Assembly (NCBI GenBank): GCA_016125425.1
Contig: WGLT01000018.1
Span: forward strand, 23,909-87,908
DNA length: 64,000 nucleotides
Direction: 5' to 3'
Origin: Alphaproteobacteria bacterium
GTDB lineage: Bacteria > Pseudomonadota > Alphaproteobacteria > Caulobacterales > Parvularculaceae
Part shown: piece after piece, positions 1 to 8,745 of the stretch
Position numbering within the stretch: the first letter of the stretch is position 1
How the letters are laid out: the number at the start of each line of letters is the position of its first letter
Notes under the pieces: generated by a model
Told to the model about the DNA's origin: nothing
Database searches by the model: none
Seen by the model: only the letters and a program-made list of their open reading frames with translations
Position numbers and translations under genes: made by a program

Positions 1-566
1 TTGACATCAAGGCCGATCCCTTCGGCGTAACCGCGCGACTTCGCCTCACGTGAAATGAGAACGCCTGAAAGGTAATTGCCGCCGGCTTTCGCCGCCGCGG
101 GGATGGTGCCCGGCGCGACGCGCCGCCAGCTCGATACGCACACGTCAACGCCGTTCATTCTGCCGTCTTCGCCAAGATAGGCGCCCCACGGAAAGCCTGC
201 GACGGCGACCTGCACCTTGGCTTGCGACGAGGGCGCGACGCCGATCTCGCCATAACCGTAGAACGCGATCGGGCGGAGATAGGCGCACTTTAACCCGTTC
301 TCGCGGACGACCAGCGCGCAGGCCTCGACCAATGTGTCGAGGTCGTAAGGCAGCTCGCAGCCATAAATGGCCGCGGAGTCGAACAGACGCTCGATGTGAT
401 CGACGAGACGAAACGCCGCCGGGCCCGAGGGCGTGTCGTAAACGCGGATTCCTTCGAAAAACGACGTGCCGTAGTGCAGGGCGTGCGAAAGCACGTGCAC
501 GGTCGCTTCGCGCCAGGGTCTAAGCGCGCCGTCCATCCAAATATACGCTGTTTCCTCGATCGCCAT
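1..566 (-). CDS. ilvE: Branched-chain amino acid aminotransferase IlvE (3' part beyond window)
   Basis: This is a PLP-dependent class IV aminotransferase that carries out the last step of Leu, Ile and Val synthesis. The reading frame runs open from the ATG at 566 to the left edge, so only about 188 N-terminal residues are seen. The visible part starts MAIEETAYIWMDG and contains the family blocks HVLSHALHYGTSFFEG, AFPWGAYLG and KAGGNYLSG, which match the E. coli IlvE layout residue for residue in spacing. The PLP lysine and the substrate loop follow the pattern of the family up to the cut. An AGGAG ribosome binding site lies 5-10 bases before the ATG. The gene begins 9 bases after the leuA stop, so it is the last visible gene of the ilv/leu operon. 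The truncation is only the window edge. Confidence 0.93.
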   Translation of the reverse strand, partial: MAIEETAYIWMDGALRPWREATVHVLSHALHYGTSFFEGIRVYDTPSGPAAFRLVDHIERLFDSAAIYGCELPYDLDTLVEACALVVRENGLKCAYLRPIAFYGYGEIGVAPSSQAKVQVAVAGFPWGAYLGEDGRMNGVDVCVSSWRRVAPGTIPAAAKAGGNYLSGVLISREAKSRGYAEGIGLDV

Positions 567-575
567 TTCATGCTC

Positions 576-2126
576 CTAGGCCGCGCCGGCGAGCGCCGAG
601 GCGCCCCGCGCGAATTCGATGTGATTGAAAGCGGCGACAAGCGCCTCGCTCGCTGCGATGATGACATCCGGGTCTTCGCCGGCGCCGACGAACACGCGGC
701 CGTCAGCGGCGACGCGAACCTCTGCGCGGCATGAGCCGGAAGCGGACGCTACGTCGATATTGTCAAGCATCGCTGATACGCCGGTCGCAGAGCAAAGCGC
801 GTTAAAGATCGCTTCGAAGGGCGCAGCCCCGACCCCGATCTCGCATACTCGTCCGCGCCGCGAATGTTGAAGCGTCAACCGCGCGAAAGGATTCATCCGA
901 GCTTCGGCGCTTGCGCGAATTTCGACGCGATTGAGCCGCCATCCGGCCTCGCCCGGGGTCTGTCCGCTGATCAAGGCGCAAAGGTCGCTGTCGGTCACCT
1001 CGCGTTGCTTGTCGGCAAGCTCCTTGAACGCGGTGAAAACAGATTCAAGGCGATCGGCCCCGAGCTCGATGCCGAGCGCGGCGGCGCGCGCCTTGAGAGC
1101 GTGCTTGCCGGAGTGCTTGCCGAGCACCAGCTCATTTGACGGCACGCCCACATCGCTCGGCGTCATGATTTCATAGGTTCGGCGGTCCTCGAGAACGCCG
1201 TGCTGGTGAATGCCCGCTTCATGCGCGAACGCGTTCCGTCCTACGATCGCCTTGTTGCGCGGCGGCGTCTGGCCTGTGAGTTCGCCGAGTAGCTTGCTCG
1301 CGGCGAAAAGTTCTTTCGTCGCAATCGCCGTGTCCGCGCGGAAATAGTCCTGCCGCGTTTTGAGCGCCATGATGACTTCTTCAAGCGCGCAATTGCCTGC
1401 GCGCTCGCCGATTCCGTTGATCGTGCCTTCGATCTGATTGGCGCCTGCGCGGATGGCGGCGAGGCTATTCGCCGCCGCCATGCCGAGATCGTCGTGGCAA
1501 TGCGCGGAAAAGATAACGCCTTCGGGGCGCCTCACGGACGCGATGAGGTCGCGGAACAGCTCGTAGATCTCCTCAGGCGAGGCATAGCCGACGGTGTCCG
1601 GCACATTCAGAATATCGGCGCCCGCTTCGGCGGCGCATTCGAGCGCTTCTTTCAGAAAGGCGCGTTCGGTGCGAATGGCGTCCTCAGCCGAAAACTCCAC
1701 TTCGTCAAAGCGCCCTTGGGCCGACGAAACGCTACGTTCAATCTCGCGCAGGACGCCGTCAGTGGACAATTTGAGTTTCGCTTCGCGGTGCGTGGGACTG
1801 GTGCCGAGGAAGATGTGCAGACGTCGGCGCCGTGCGGCCGTCAAGGCCTTCTCGGCGGCTTCGATGTCGCTTTCGATCGTCCGCGAGAGCGAACAGATCG
1901 TCGGGGCCCGAACCTCTTCGGCGACGCGGGCGATCGCCTCCGCATCGCCGGGAGAAGCGGCTGCGAAACCTGCTTCAATGACATCAACGTTCAAACGTTC
2001 AAGCGCCTTCGCCATCGAGAGTTTGGCTTCGACGGACATTGAAAATCCCGGCGCCTGTTCGCCGTCGCGCAAGGTCGTGTCGAAGATGGCGATGCGGCGC
2101 GGATATGTTTCAGCTGACTGCGCCAT
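576..2126 (-). CDS. leuA: 2-isopropylmalate synthase
   Basis: LeuA condenses acetyl-CoA with 2-oxoisovalerate, the first committed step of leucine synthesis, in the cytoplasm. The 516 residues have the usual bacterial length. Residues 1 to about 370 form the HMGL-like TIM barrel, with DTTLRDGEQAPG at 16-27, the metal-binding HCHDDLG at 209-215, GERAGN at 240-245 and HEAGIHQHG at 302-310. The last 130 residues look like the LeuA dimerisation and leucine-feedback domain. The ATG lies inside the 3' end of ilvM (17-base overlap), so translation is probably coupled. Leucine feedback is expected from the presence of the C-terminal domain. I see no broken motif. Confidence 0.96.
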   Translation of the reverse strand: MAQSAETYPRRIAIFDTTLRDGEQAPGFSMSVEAKLSMAKALERLNVDVIEAGFAAASPGDAEAIARVAEEVRAPTICSLSRTIESDIEAAEKALTAARRRRLHIFLGTSPTHREAKLKLSTDGVLREIERSVSSAQGRFDEVEFSAEDAIRTERAFLKEALECAAEAGADILNVPDTVGYASPEEIYELFRDLIASVRRPEGVIFSAHCHDDLGMAAANSLAAIRAGANQIEGTINGIGERAGNCALEEVIMALKTRQDYFRADTAIATKELFAASKLLGELTGQTPPRNKAIVGRNAFAHEAGIHQHGVLEDRRTYEIMTPSDVGVPSNELVLGKHSGKHALKARAAALGIELGADRLESVFTAFKELADKQREVTDSDLCALISGQTPGEAGWRLNRVEIRASAEARMNPFARLTLQHSRRGRVCEIGVGAAPFEAIFNALCSATGVSAMLDNIDVASASGSCRAEVRVAADGRVFVGAGEDPDVIIAASEALVAAFNHIEFARGASALAGAA

Positions 2127-2385
2127 GTACGACCTCCCTGACCGGCGTTGGCGTTACGCGCGCCACATGGCGCACGCCTTCGATTCTCGCGATTTGCCGC
2201 GATAGCAGATCGACGCAACGGTTCTCGTCGCGCGGCGCGACGCCGACCGTCATGTTCGAACGGTTGAGGTCGGAGCCCATGGTCATCGCCTTGACGTCAA
2301 AGCCGCGCGCTTCAATGACGCCGAGCAGCCTGCGAATTGCGCCTTCGACTGCGTCGAATTCAATCCTGATGCTGTCAATGTTCAT
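2110..2385 (-). CDS. ilvM: Acetolactate synthase small (regulatory) subunit, IlvM type
   Basis: This is a 91-residue single ACT-domain protein, far shorter than the roughly 160-180 residue IlvH/IlvN type usual in alphaproteobacteria and close to enterobacterial IlvM (87 aa). It is expected to bind and tune the adjacent IlvG catalytic subunit. The ACT pattern is visible in the start IDSIRIEFDAVEGAIRRLLG and in the central MTVGVAP strand. It overlaps ilvG by 11 bases at its start and leuA by 17 bases at its end, which suggests coupled translation and fixed stoichiometry. The call rests on size, fold pattern and position right after ilvG. Valine sensitivity cannot be judged from the sequence. 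Confidence 0.85.
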   Translation of the reverse strand: MNIDSIRIEFDAVEGAIRRLLGVIEARGFDVKAMTMGSDLNRSNMTVGVAPRDENRCVDLLSRQIARIEGVRHVARVTPTPVREVVHGAVS

Positions 2386-4090
2386 GCGACTTCTCCATCA
2401 TATCGGCGTTGGACTTGCCTGGCGGCACAAGCGGCCAGACATTTTCTTCTGGGTCGATCCTGACATGCATGAGGATCGGTCCGTCGGCGGCGAGCAGCCG
2501 CTCGATTGCTGAGTCGACTTCTTCGCGGCGTTCGACCGCAAAGGCTTCGATTCCGAAGGCGTTGGCGACGTCGACAAAGTCCGGATTGTCGGAAAGGTCG
2601 ACTTCGGAATAATTCCCTTCGAAAAACAAATCCTGCCACTGGCGCACGAGGCCGAGCATGGAATTGTCAAGCAGGACGATTTTGACCGGAATTCGATATC
2701 GGCGAAGCGTTGCGAGCTCCTGCACGTTCATCATGAAAGAGCCGTCTCCTGATACGGCGACGACCGTGGCGTCAGGATCGGCGAGCTTGGCGCCGATCGC
2801 GGCCGGCAGGCCGAATCCCATCGCGCCGAGGCCTCCGCTCGTCAGATGCGCTTCAGGTCGCGAGAATCGGCAATGCTGCGCGACCCACATTTGATGTTGG
2901 CCGACATCGCACGCCGCAACGAATGAGTCGCCGGCGCGTTCAGAGAGGGTTTTAAGCAGGGCCGGCGCGTAAACGCCGCCGCCCGGCGCGTTATAGCGTT
3001 GCGCATATGTGGATTTCAGCGTTTCGACGCGCGCCCTCCATTCGCTGATGTCGCCAGCTTCGATGTTGAGCGCGGAAAGAGCCAGGCCGATTTCGCTGCA
3101 GACCGGCGCGTTGGCCGTCCTCAGCTTGTCGATTTCAGCCGCATCCGGATCGATGTGAACGACCTTCGCCTCCGGCGCAAATCCCGCCAGGTTTCCGGTT
3201 GCGCGATCATCAAAGCGCGCGCCGATCACAATCAGAAGGTCGGATTCCTGCACGGCCATATTGGCGGCGCGATGGCCGTGCATGCCGAGCATGCCGATGA
3301 AATCCGGATGATCGCTGGGCAGCGCGCCCAGGCCCTGCAAGGTCGCGACCGCGGGGATGCGCGCCTTGTCGGCGACGGCGCGGAACGTCTCCGTCGCGCC
3401 GGATCGGGCGACGCCGCCGCCGATATAAAAGAGAGGTCTGCGAGCGGCGGCGATCAACGCCTCCGCCGCTCGCAGCGCCGGGGCTTCCGGCTCTCGGGGG
3501 GACCTTTGAGGGCGGACAGGCGCGGAATAGCCGTCGACGCGCGCCTGCTGGACGTCTTTTGGAAGATCGACAAGAACGGGCCCCATACGCCCGCTTTCGG
3601 CGATCTCGAACGCTTCGGCGAGGCGCGCCGGGATGTCGCGCGCGTCGCGAATGATCATCGAATATTTTACGATCGGCAGAGTGAGCCCGAAGATGTCGAC
3701 TTCCTGAAAGGCGTCTGTGCCCATGAAACTTTGCGCGACCTGGCCGGTGATCGCGACAAGCGGCGTTGAATCCATGAAGGCGTTTGCAATGCCGGTGACG
3801 AGATTGGTCGCGCCCGGCCCCGATGTCGCAAGACAGACGCCGGCGCGCCGCGTCACGCGCCCGTAGGCGTCGGCGGCGAGAGCGGCCGCTTGTTCATGCC
3901 GAACGAGCACATGTTTTAAATTCGAACGTGACAGCGCGTCATAGACAGACATGATGGCGCCGCCCGGATAGCCGAACAGATGCGTGACGCCGAGCGCCTC
4001 CAGCGTTTCGACGACAAGCGCCGCGCCGGTTCTTTCCGCCGGAACCGGTTGTCGCTGTTCGTTAATGGCTGTCGCGGCGCCCGCACTCAT
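2375..4090 (-). CDS. ilvG: Acetolactate synthase large (catalytic) subunit
   Basis: This TPP-dependent enzyme makes acetolactate or acetohydroxybutyrate from pyruvate, the first common step to Val, Leu and Ile. At 571 residues it has the family length. The N-terminal TPP-binding domain shows HLFGYPGGAIMSVYDAL and the catalytic Glu in RHEQAAALAADAYGR (E66). The central domain has the FAD-type region (GARFDDRATG). The C-terminal domain holds the TPP/Mg motif starting GDGSFMMNVQEL and ending near LLDNSMLGLVRQWQ. It sits between ilvC (14-base gap) and ilvM (11-base overlap). The name ilvG rather than ilvB/ilvI is chosen because its partner is the short IlvM-type subunit. Confidence 0.93.
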   Translation of the reverse strand: MSAGAATAINEQRQPVPAERTGAALVVETLEALGVTHLFGYPGGAIMSVYDALSRSNLKHVLVRHEQAAALAADAYGRVTRRAGVCLATSGPGATNLVTGIANAFMDSTPLVAITGQVAQSFMGTDAFQEVDIFGLTLPIVKYSMIIRDARDIPARLAEAFEIAESGRMGPVLVDLPKDVQQARVDGYSAPVRPQRSPREPEAPALRAAEALIAAARRPLFYIGGGVARSGATETFRAVADKARIPAVATLQGLGALPSDHPDFIGMLGMHGHRAANMAVQESDLLIVIGARFDDRATGNLAGFAPEAKVVHIDPDAAEIDKLRTANAPVCSEIGLALSALNIEAGDISEWRARVETLKSTYAQRYNAPGGGVYAPALLKTLSERAGDSFVAACDVGQHQMWVAQHCRFSRPEAHLTSGGLGAMGFGLPAAIGAKLADPDATVVAVSGDGSFMMNVQELATLRRYRIPVKIVLLDNSMLGLVRQWQDLFFEGNYSEVDLSDNPDFVDVANAFGIEAFAVERREEVDSAIERLLAADGPILMHVRIDPEENVWPLVPPGKSNADMMEKSHEH

Positions 4091-4104
4091 CGCTTTGTTC
4101 CCGT

Positions 4105-5115
4105 CTACTCCGCCGTCGCATTGGCGCCCGGCTGCAGCCAGGCCATGCGTTCGCGCAGCTTGCGTCCCGTCTCCTCGATCGGATGATTGAGATCGGCTTC
4201 GAGAAGCTTGGCGTAGCGTGGTTTGCCTGCCTGGTTTTCGAGTATCCAGTCCCGGGCGAACGCGCCTGTCTGAATATCTTTCAGCACGTCACGCATGCGC
4301 GCGCGGGTTTCTTCATTGACGACGCGCGGACCGGAAATGAGGTCGCCGTATTTCGCGGTCTCCGACACGAATTCATGCATTTTTGCGAGGCCGCCTTCGT
4401 AGAGAAGGTCGACGATGAGCTTCAGCTCATGCATGCACTCGTAATAGGCGATCTCCGGCCGGTAGCCGGCTTCGACCAGCGTTTCAAAGCCGGCGAGCAC
4501 GAGCTCGGTCGCCCCGCCGCACAGCACCGCCTGTTCGCCGAACAAATCTGTTTCCGTTTCTTCTCGGAAGGTCGTCTCGATTGCGCCTGCCGCCGTCCCG
4601 CCGATGAGATGGGCGTAGGCGAGGGCGCGGTCTTTCGCCTTCCCCGTCGCATCCTGGTGCACGGCGAAGAGGCAGGGCACGCCGCGCCCCTTTTCATATT
4701 CGCGGCGCACGAGATCGCCCGGACCCTTCGGCGCAACCATGATGACGTCGACGTTTTTCGGCGCGCGCACGCGGCCGTAGTGAACCGTAAAGCCATGCGC
4801 AAATAACAGCGCGTCGCCCTGATCGAGGCCGGGCGCGATTTCCTCCTCGAAGATTTTCTCGTGCGTCATGTCGGGCGTCAGGATCGCAATCAGACGCGCC
4901 GCGCGCGCCGCTTCGCGCACGCTTGCGACCTCGAAGCCGTCATCGGCGGCGCGCTTGGCGCTTTCGCCGTCCGGGCGCAGGCCGACGATTACTTCGCAGC
5001 CGGAGCTTTTAAGATTGCGCGCATGCGCGCGCCCCTGGCTGCCATAGCCGATCACCGCCACCGGCGCAGCGCGGACAGCTTCGGGATTGGCGTCTTCCTG
5101 CGTATAAATTTTCAT
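4105..5115 (-). CDS. ilvC: Ketol-acid reductoisomerase (class I)
   Basis: IlvC isomerises and reduces acetolactate to dihydroxyisovalerate using NADPH and Mg2+. The 336 residues fit the short class I form. The Rossmann motif GYGSQG is at 23-28. The C-terminal knotted domain has the metal-ligand block around [12 protein letters not shown] and the helix with [13 protein letters not shown]. The usual HAxNL sequence after the Rossmann motif reads HARNLKSSG here, a conservative change. The gene begins 3 bases after the ilvD stop and is followed by ilvG after 14 bases, so it is an internal operon gene controlled by the attenuator before ilvD. Confidence 0.95.
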   Translation of the reverse strand: MKIYTQEDANPEAVRAAPVAVIGYGSQGRAHARNLKSSGCEVIVGLRPDGESAKRAADDGFEVASVREAARAARLIAILTPDMTHEKIFEEEIAPGLDQGDALLFAHGFTVHYGRVRAPKNVDVIMVAPKGPGDLVRREYEKGRGVPCLFAVHQDATGKAKDRALAYAHLIGGTAAGAIETTFREETETDLFGEQAVLCGGATELVLAGFETLVEAGYRPEIAYYECMHELKLIVDLLYEGGLAKMHEFVSETAKYGDLISGPRVVNEETRARMRDVLKDIQTGAFARDWILENQAGKPRYAKLLEADLNHPIEETGRKLRERMAWLQPGANATAE

Positions 5116-5118
5116 TGT

Positions 5119-6786
5119 CTACTCCGTGATCAAGGTGACGGCGCCTTTGGACGCCGATGAAACGAGACGCGCGTATTTGTCGAAGACGCCGCCCATGCGG
5201 TTCGGGGCTTTCGGCCGAAAGGCCGACCGGCGCGACTCCCAGTCGACATCGGCGTCGATGCGGCGCGCTTCGGCGTCGATGACGATGATGTCTCCGTCCT
5301 TGAGAAGCCCTATGGGGCCGCCCGCGGCCGCTTCCGGCGCGACATGGCCAATGACAAATCCATGGCTTGCGCCGGAGAAGCGGCCGTCCGTAATCAAAGC
5401 GACCTTGCCCGCAAGCCCTTGACCGGCGAGCGCGGCCGTGACGCCGAGCATTTCGCGCATGCCGGGCCCGCCTTTCGGGCCTTCATAGCGAATGACGACG
5501 ACTTCGCCCGGCTTGATGTCGCGACGCGAGACCGCGTCGAAGGCGGCTTCTTCGCTGTCGAAGACGCGCGCTTGGCCCTTAAAGACGCCTTCGCCATGGC
5601 CGGACGTCTTGAGCACCGATCCTTCGGGCGCGACGTCGCCGTAAAGAACCCGCAGGCCGCCTGTCGCCTTGACGGGATCTGCGGCGGATCGAATGACGGT
5701 CTGGCCGGGCTCTTCTTTGGCGGATTTGAATTCTTCGAACAGGGATTTGCCGGAAACGGTCGGCGCATCTTCGAGCGCGCCCGTTTCCGCCAGTCTCTGT
5801 CCGAACAGGCGCACGCCGCCTGCGGCGTAGAGGTCTCTGGCGAGAAAGCGTCCGCCCGGCTTCAAATCCGCGAGCACAGGCGTCGTTCGCGACAAGTCGT
5901 CGAAGATGTCGATGGAGAAAGGAACGCCCGCTTCCGCAGCGATCGCCGCCAGATGCAGAACGGCGTTTGTCGAGCCTCCGCTGGCGACGACCGCCATCGC
6001 CGCGTTGCGGAGCGAAGCCGGCGTCACGAAACGCCGAGCAGTCGTTCCTTCCTTGGCGAGTTTCGCCGCGAGACGCCCGCAGCGTTCGCCTTCGCGCAGC
6101 TTCGCCGGGTCGACGGCCGGCGGATCGCCCGCGCCGATCGGCGCCAGCCCCAGAAAGGCAAGGGCCATCGCCATCGTATTCGCGGTGAACTGTCCGCCGC
6201 AGGCGCCGGCGCCGGGGCAGGCGGCGCGTTCGACTTCATCGAGATCTCGATCAGATATCGAGCCGGCGGCGTGCGCGCCGACCGCTTCGAATACATCTTG
6301 AATCGAGACGTCATGCCCGCGGCAATGGCCCGGCATGATCGTTCCGCCATAGAAAACGAGGCCCGGAATATCCATGCGCGCGAGCGCCATGGCCGCTGCG
6401 GGAATCGTCTTGTCGCAACCGACGATAATGACGGCGGCGTCGAGGGCGTGTCCGCGAACCGCGAGTTCGATTGAATCCGCGATCACTTCGCGTGAGATCA
6501 GCGAGGCGCGCATCCCCTCCGCGCCCATGGTGATCCCGTCGGAAACGACAATCGTATTGAAATCGATCGGAGTCGCCCCGGCGGCCCGCAGCCCTTCGCG
6601 AACGGGCTCGGCGAGCTTCGCCAGATGAACATTGCAGGGGGTGACCGTCGTCCAGGTATTGACGACCGCGACGAGCGGCTGATCGAAGTCCTTGTCGGTC
6701 AGCCCGACGGCGCGCAGCATCGCGCGCGCTGGCGCGCGACTGGGGCCTTTCACAAGGGCGTCTGATCTTTTTCTTCCGTCCGTCAT
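5119..6786 (-). CDS. ilvD: Dihydroxy-acid dehydratase
   Basis: IlvD dehydrates dihydroxyisovalerate and dihydroxymethylvalerate using an Fe-S cluster. I start it at the ATG at 6786 (MTDGRKRSD, 555 residues), with AAGG upstream. A longer open frame to 6978 would run back through the attenuator terminator and is not family sequence. Candidate cluster cysteines are C51 (TPCNVH), C124 (VGCDKT) and C196 (GAGACGGQF). The C-terminal [14 protein letters not shown] block carries the catalytic serine region. It is the first structural gene of the ilv operon and lies 89 bases behind the leader ORF stop, directly after the intrinsic terminator, so its expression should be set by attenuation. Confidence 0.94.
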   Translation of the reverse strand: MTDGRKRSDALVKGPSRAPARAMLRAVGLTDKDFDQPLVAVVNTWTTVTPCNVHLAKLAEPVREGLRAAGATPIDFNTIVVSDGITMGAEGMRASLISREVIADSIELAVRGHALDAAVIIVGCDKTIPAAAMALARMDIPGLVFYGGTIMPGHCRGHDVSIQDVFEAVGAHAAGSISDRDLDEVERAACPGAGACGGQFTANTMAMALAFLGLAPIGAGDPPAVDPAKLREGERCGRLAAKLAKEGTTARRFVTPASLRNAAMAVVASGGSTNAVLHLAAIAAEAGVPFSIDIFDDLSRTTPVLADLKPGGRFLARDLYAAGGVRLFGQRLAETGALEDAPTVSGKSLFEEFKSAKEEPGQTVIRSAADPVKATGGLRVLYGDVAPEGSVLKTSGHGEGVFKGQARVFDSEEAAFDAVSRRDIKPGEVVVIRYEGPKGGPGMREMLGVTAALAGQGLAGKVALITDGRFSGASHGFVIGHVAPEAAAGGPIGLLKDGDIIVIDAEARRIDADVDWESRRSAFRPKAPNRMGGVFDKYARLVSSASKGAVTLITE

Positions 6787-6817
6787 CCGTTCGCCTTCCG
6801 AACGGACCGCCAAACGC

Positions 6818-6847
6818 AAAAAACCCGCTTCCCTTTCGGGAGCGGGG
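6818..6847 (-). terminator. Intrinsic terminator of the ilv attenuator
   Basis: Read on the minus strand, the RNA would form CCCGCTCCC-GAAA-GGGAAGCGGG, a GC-rich stem with one bulged A and a GAAA tetraloop, followed at once by six U residues. It lies between the leader ORF stop (6875) and the ilvD start (6786). Its 5' arm can pair instead with an upstream segment (see the attenuator entry). Confidence 0.88.
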
Positions 6848-6874
6848 CTCTGGAGGTCCGTGCTTTTCTTTAGT

Positions 6875-7012
6875 CTAGCGCACGCGCTCCATGGCCGCTC
6901 CCGGGTAGGAGCTAATAAGGAGTACGAGGCTAAGGAGGAGGCCGGACAGGCATGCGAAATCTGCGGCGAAAGCCGCAACTCCGTTCAACCCTGTCTCAGC
7001 TGCGAGCAGCAT
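6875..7012 (-). CDS. ilv operon leader peptide (45 aa, branched-chain control codons)
   Basis: This short ORF ends at a TAG (6875-6877) 28 bases before the terminator stem. Its control region reads [15 protein letters not shown], with seven Leu codons, one Val and one Ile within twelve codons (CTG, CTC, CTC, CTT, CTC, GTA, CTC, CTT, ATT). The product has no expected function; translation speed is the signal. I place the start at the ATG at 7012 (MLLAAETG), but the frame stays open to 7141 and no strong Shine-Dalgarno sequence marks the ATG, so the true start is uncertain. The Leu bias suggests leucyl-tRNA is the main signal, with Val and Ile minor. Confidence 0.75.
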   Translation of the reverse strand: MLLAAETGLNGVAAFAADFACLSGLLLSLVLLISSYPGAAMERVR

Positions 7013-7251
7013 GTGTCGGCCCCATTTCGCCGTTCCTGACGGCGCGTTGGAGGCATACACCACGAGGCAGTTAAAAAACAAGCCAAAAAAGTCGTATCGC
7101 CCAAGTTTTTCGAGCTTTGCGCCAAGGCGTAGCAGAATCATCTCTACACGGCAGAACCTGCTCGCCCCGGCGGGCTGCGGGTCGTAGCGCGCAAGCGAGA
7201 CAGGCGACGCGTTCCGCGCGGCCGGAAGAAATCGGCGTTGATCTTGGGTGA
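7013..7251. other. Upstream region of the ilv leader, no gene seen
   Basis: This 239-base stretch lies between the tRNA-Val gene and the leader ORF. The ilv promoter should be here, reading leftward. An AT-rich stretch near 7068-7092 is a plausible promoter area, but I cannot assign clear -35 and -10 boxes. It is also possible that some transcription comes through from the tRNA gene, which has the same orientation. Confidence 0.5.
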
Positions 7252-7326
7252 TGGTGGGCGCGACTGGGATCGAACCAGTGACCCCTACGGTGTGAACGTA
7301 GTGCTCTCCCGCTGAGCTACGCGCCC
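7252..7326 (-). tRNA. tRNA-Val (anticodon CAC)
   Basis: The minus strand folds as a full cloverleaf. The acceptor stem is GGGCGCG/CGCGCCC. The D arm is GCTC..GAGC, the anticodon stem is CTACG/CGTAG around the loop TTCACAC, and the T arm is ACTGG-TTCGATC-CCAGT. The anticodon CAC reads GTG valine codons. The discriminator base is A and the CCA end is encoded (7252-7254). The span is 75 bases including CCA. It lies upstream of the branched-chain operon in the same direction. Confidence 0.95.
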
Positions 7327-7401
7327 GGACCGGCCGGGAGGAAAGTCATAGCGGCGCGCGGCGCGCGGTCAAGCGCCGCGGCGGCGCGGGAGAAAAGGTC
7401 C

Positions 7402-8703
7402 CTAGCGCGCGGCGGCGTCGCCGGCGGCGCTCTCCTGCGGCAATTGACGCACGCGGCGCGGCAGCAGGCGGGAGCCCGGTATGAGGAGAAGCGCGCGCAC
7501 GCCCCGTCCCGGCTCTGAATCCAGTTTGAAGGCGATGTCATGCGCGGCGGCGATCGCGCGCACCAGCGGGATGCCGAGACCCATCCCTTCCCTCGAGCGC
7601 TTGAGCGACATGTCGGGCTGCGCGAATGGCTGAGCGAGCGCGGCGAGCTTCTCTGCGTCGATGCCGGGCCCGGTGTCTTCTATAAGAAGACCAAGACCTC
7701 CGGATGTCATCGTGGCGGCGAGCGTGATCCGCACGCCCGGAGGAGAAAACTTGATGGCGTTGTCGAGAAGCTTCGCGAGGGCGCGCGCCAGCAGGACGCG
7801 ATCGCAGCGCAGCTCGGCCTCGCCGTCCTCCAGAATAACCTGAATGTCGGCGCCGGCGAGAGAAGCGACTTTCTGAACAATCGAACACGCTTCTGAGACG
7901 ATTTCGCCGACCGTGCAGTCGACTTCGTTGATCGTAATCGGCCCCGAGCGCGCGTCCGAGGCGAGAAGCATGTCTGACACCGAACTCAACAGGCGCTTGC
8001 CGCCGTCCACGATGTATTCCGCATATTCGGCGTGAAGATGGTCCTGCTCGCGTTCGAATTGCTCGGCGAGAATTTGTCCGAACCCGATGATAGCATTGAG
8101 GGGCGTTCTGAGCTCATGGCTCATCACGGACATCAGGCAATCCTTGAAACGCGCTCCGGCCTCGGCCTGATCGCGCGCTATCCGCAGAGCCTGTTGATCG
8201 CGGCTCGCCCTTAAAACGAACAGGACCGACTGGCCGAACAGGGTCCAGTTGATCGGCTTTGCGAGGAAAGACGTCGCGCCGGCGGCGAAGGCCGCGTCAA
8301 CGGCGCTCGCGTGATCGCTCGCCGTTATCACGATCACGGGCACATCCTTGAGCTTGTCGGTTTTGCGGATGAGACGCGTCAGTTCGAACCCGTTCATTTC
8401 CGGCATGTCGAGATCGGAGATTACGAGATCGACATTGCGCCGAATAAGGAGCGTGAAGGCTTCGGCGCCGTTTGCTGCGACAACGGGTTCATAGCCGGTT
8501 TCGCGGAGTTTCGCCGCGGCCAGCTCGCGCATGATCGGGTCATCCTCGACTAGGAGGATGCGCGCGGAATGCAAAGGTGTCGCGTTGACCGGCGTCACGG
8601 GACTGTCGCCACTTTCTCCCCAGGCGAACACACTATTGGCGGTTAATATTAAGAACTTGTTTACGTCGCCCTTTTCAAGCAATTCGAAATCAGTTCGCGA
8701 CAC
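7402..8703 (-). CDS. Receiver-histidine kinase hybrid (REC-HisKA-HATPase), soluble
   Basis: This two-component protein has an N-terminal receiver domain (about residues 47-160; phospho-acceptor D97 in VISDLDMPE), a HisKA helix pair with H196 in [12 protein letters not shown], and a C-terminal HATPase_c domain ([25 protein letters not shown]). I see no transmembrane segment, so it should be cytoplasmic and take its input through the receiver. It is divergent from a large hybrid kinase that starts 42 bases away, so both may belong to one phosphorelay. The start is uncertain: the first frame start is a GTG at 8703 with no clear ribosome site, and a GTG at 8598 would give 398 residues with the receiver intact. 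The target is unknown. Confidence 0.85.
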   Translation of the reverse strand: MSRTDFELLEKGDVNKFLILTANSVFAWGESGDSPVTPVNATPLHSARILLVEDDPIMRELAAAKLRETGYEPVVAANGAEAFTLLIRRNVDLVISDLDMPEMNGFELTRLIRKTDKLKDVPVIVITASDHASAVDAAFAAGATSFLAKPINWTLFGQSVLFVLRASRDQQALRIARDQAEAGARFKDCLMSVMSHELRTPLNAIIGFGQILAEQFEREQDHLHAEYAEYIVDGGKRLLSSVSDMLLASDARSGPITINEVDCTVGEIVSEACSIVQKVASLAGADIQVILEDGEAELRCDRVLLARALAKLLDNAIKFSPPGVRITLAATMTSGGLGLLIEDTGPGIDAEKLAALAQPFAQPDMSLKRSREGMGLGIPLVRAIAAAHDIAFKLDSEPGRGVRALLLIPGSRLLPRRVRQLPQESAAGDAAAR

Positions 8704-8745
8704 AATATAGGGGCTTCAAAGCAAAGGATAATCGGACTTTTTCTT

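Larger units (their letters stand above)
6818..7012 (-). promoter_or_regulatory. Leader-peptide transcription attenuator of the ilvD operon
   Basis: Three mutually exclusive RNA pairings can be drawn on the minus strand. Segment 1 (6943-6937, GGCCTCC, inside the Leu codon run) can pair with segment 2 (6901-6893, GGAGCGGCC, with a two-base bulge). Segment 2 (6903-6895, CGGGAGCGG) is also perfectly complementary over 9 bases to segment 3 (6845-6837, CCGCTCCCG). Segment 3 is the 5' arm of the terminator. A ribosome stalled at the Leu codons would cover segment 1, free segment 2 to pair with segment 3 and stop terminator formation. This is the classical layout for ilv/leu leaders; that it works this way here is inference. 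A further hairpin TGCGGC-TTTC-GCCGCA lies upstream at 6962-6977. Confidence 0.82.

Noticed and set aside
8641..8654. TTAATATTAA near the start of the REC-kinase gene as a promoter or CtrA element
   Set aside because: It is a palindrome, but no -35/-10 pair with proper spacing or CtrA spacing could be drawn. It may lie inside the coding region if the upstream GTG start is used.
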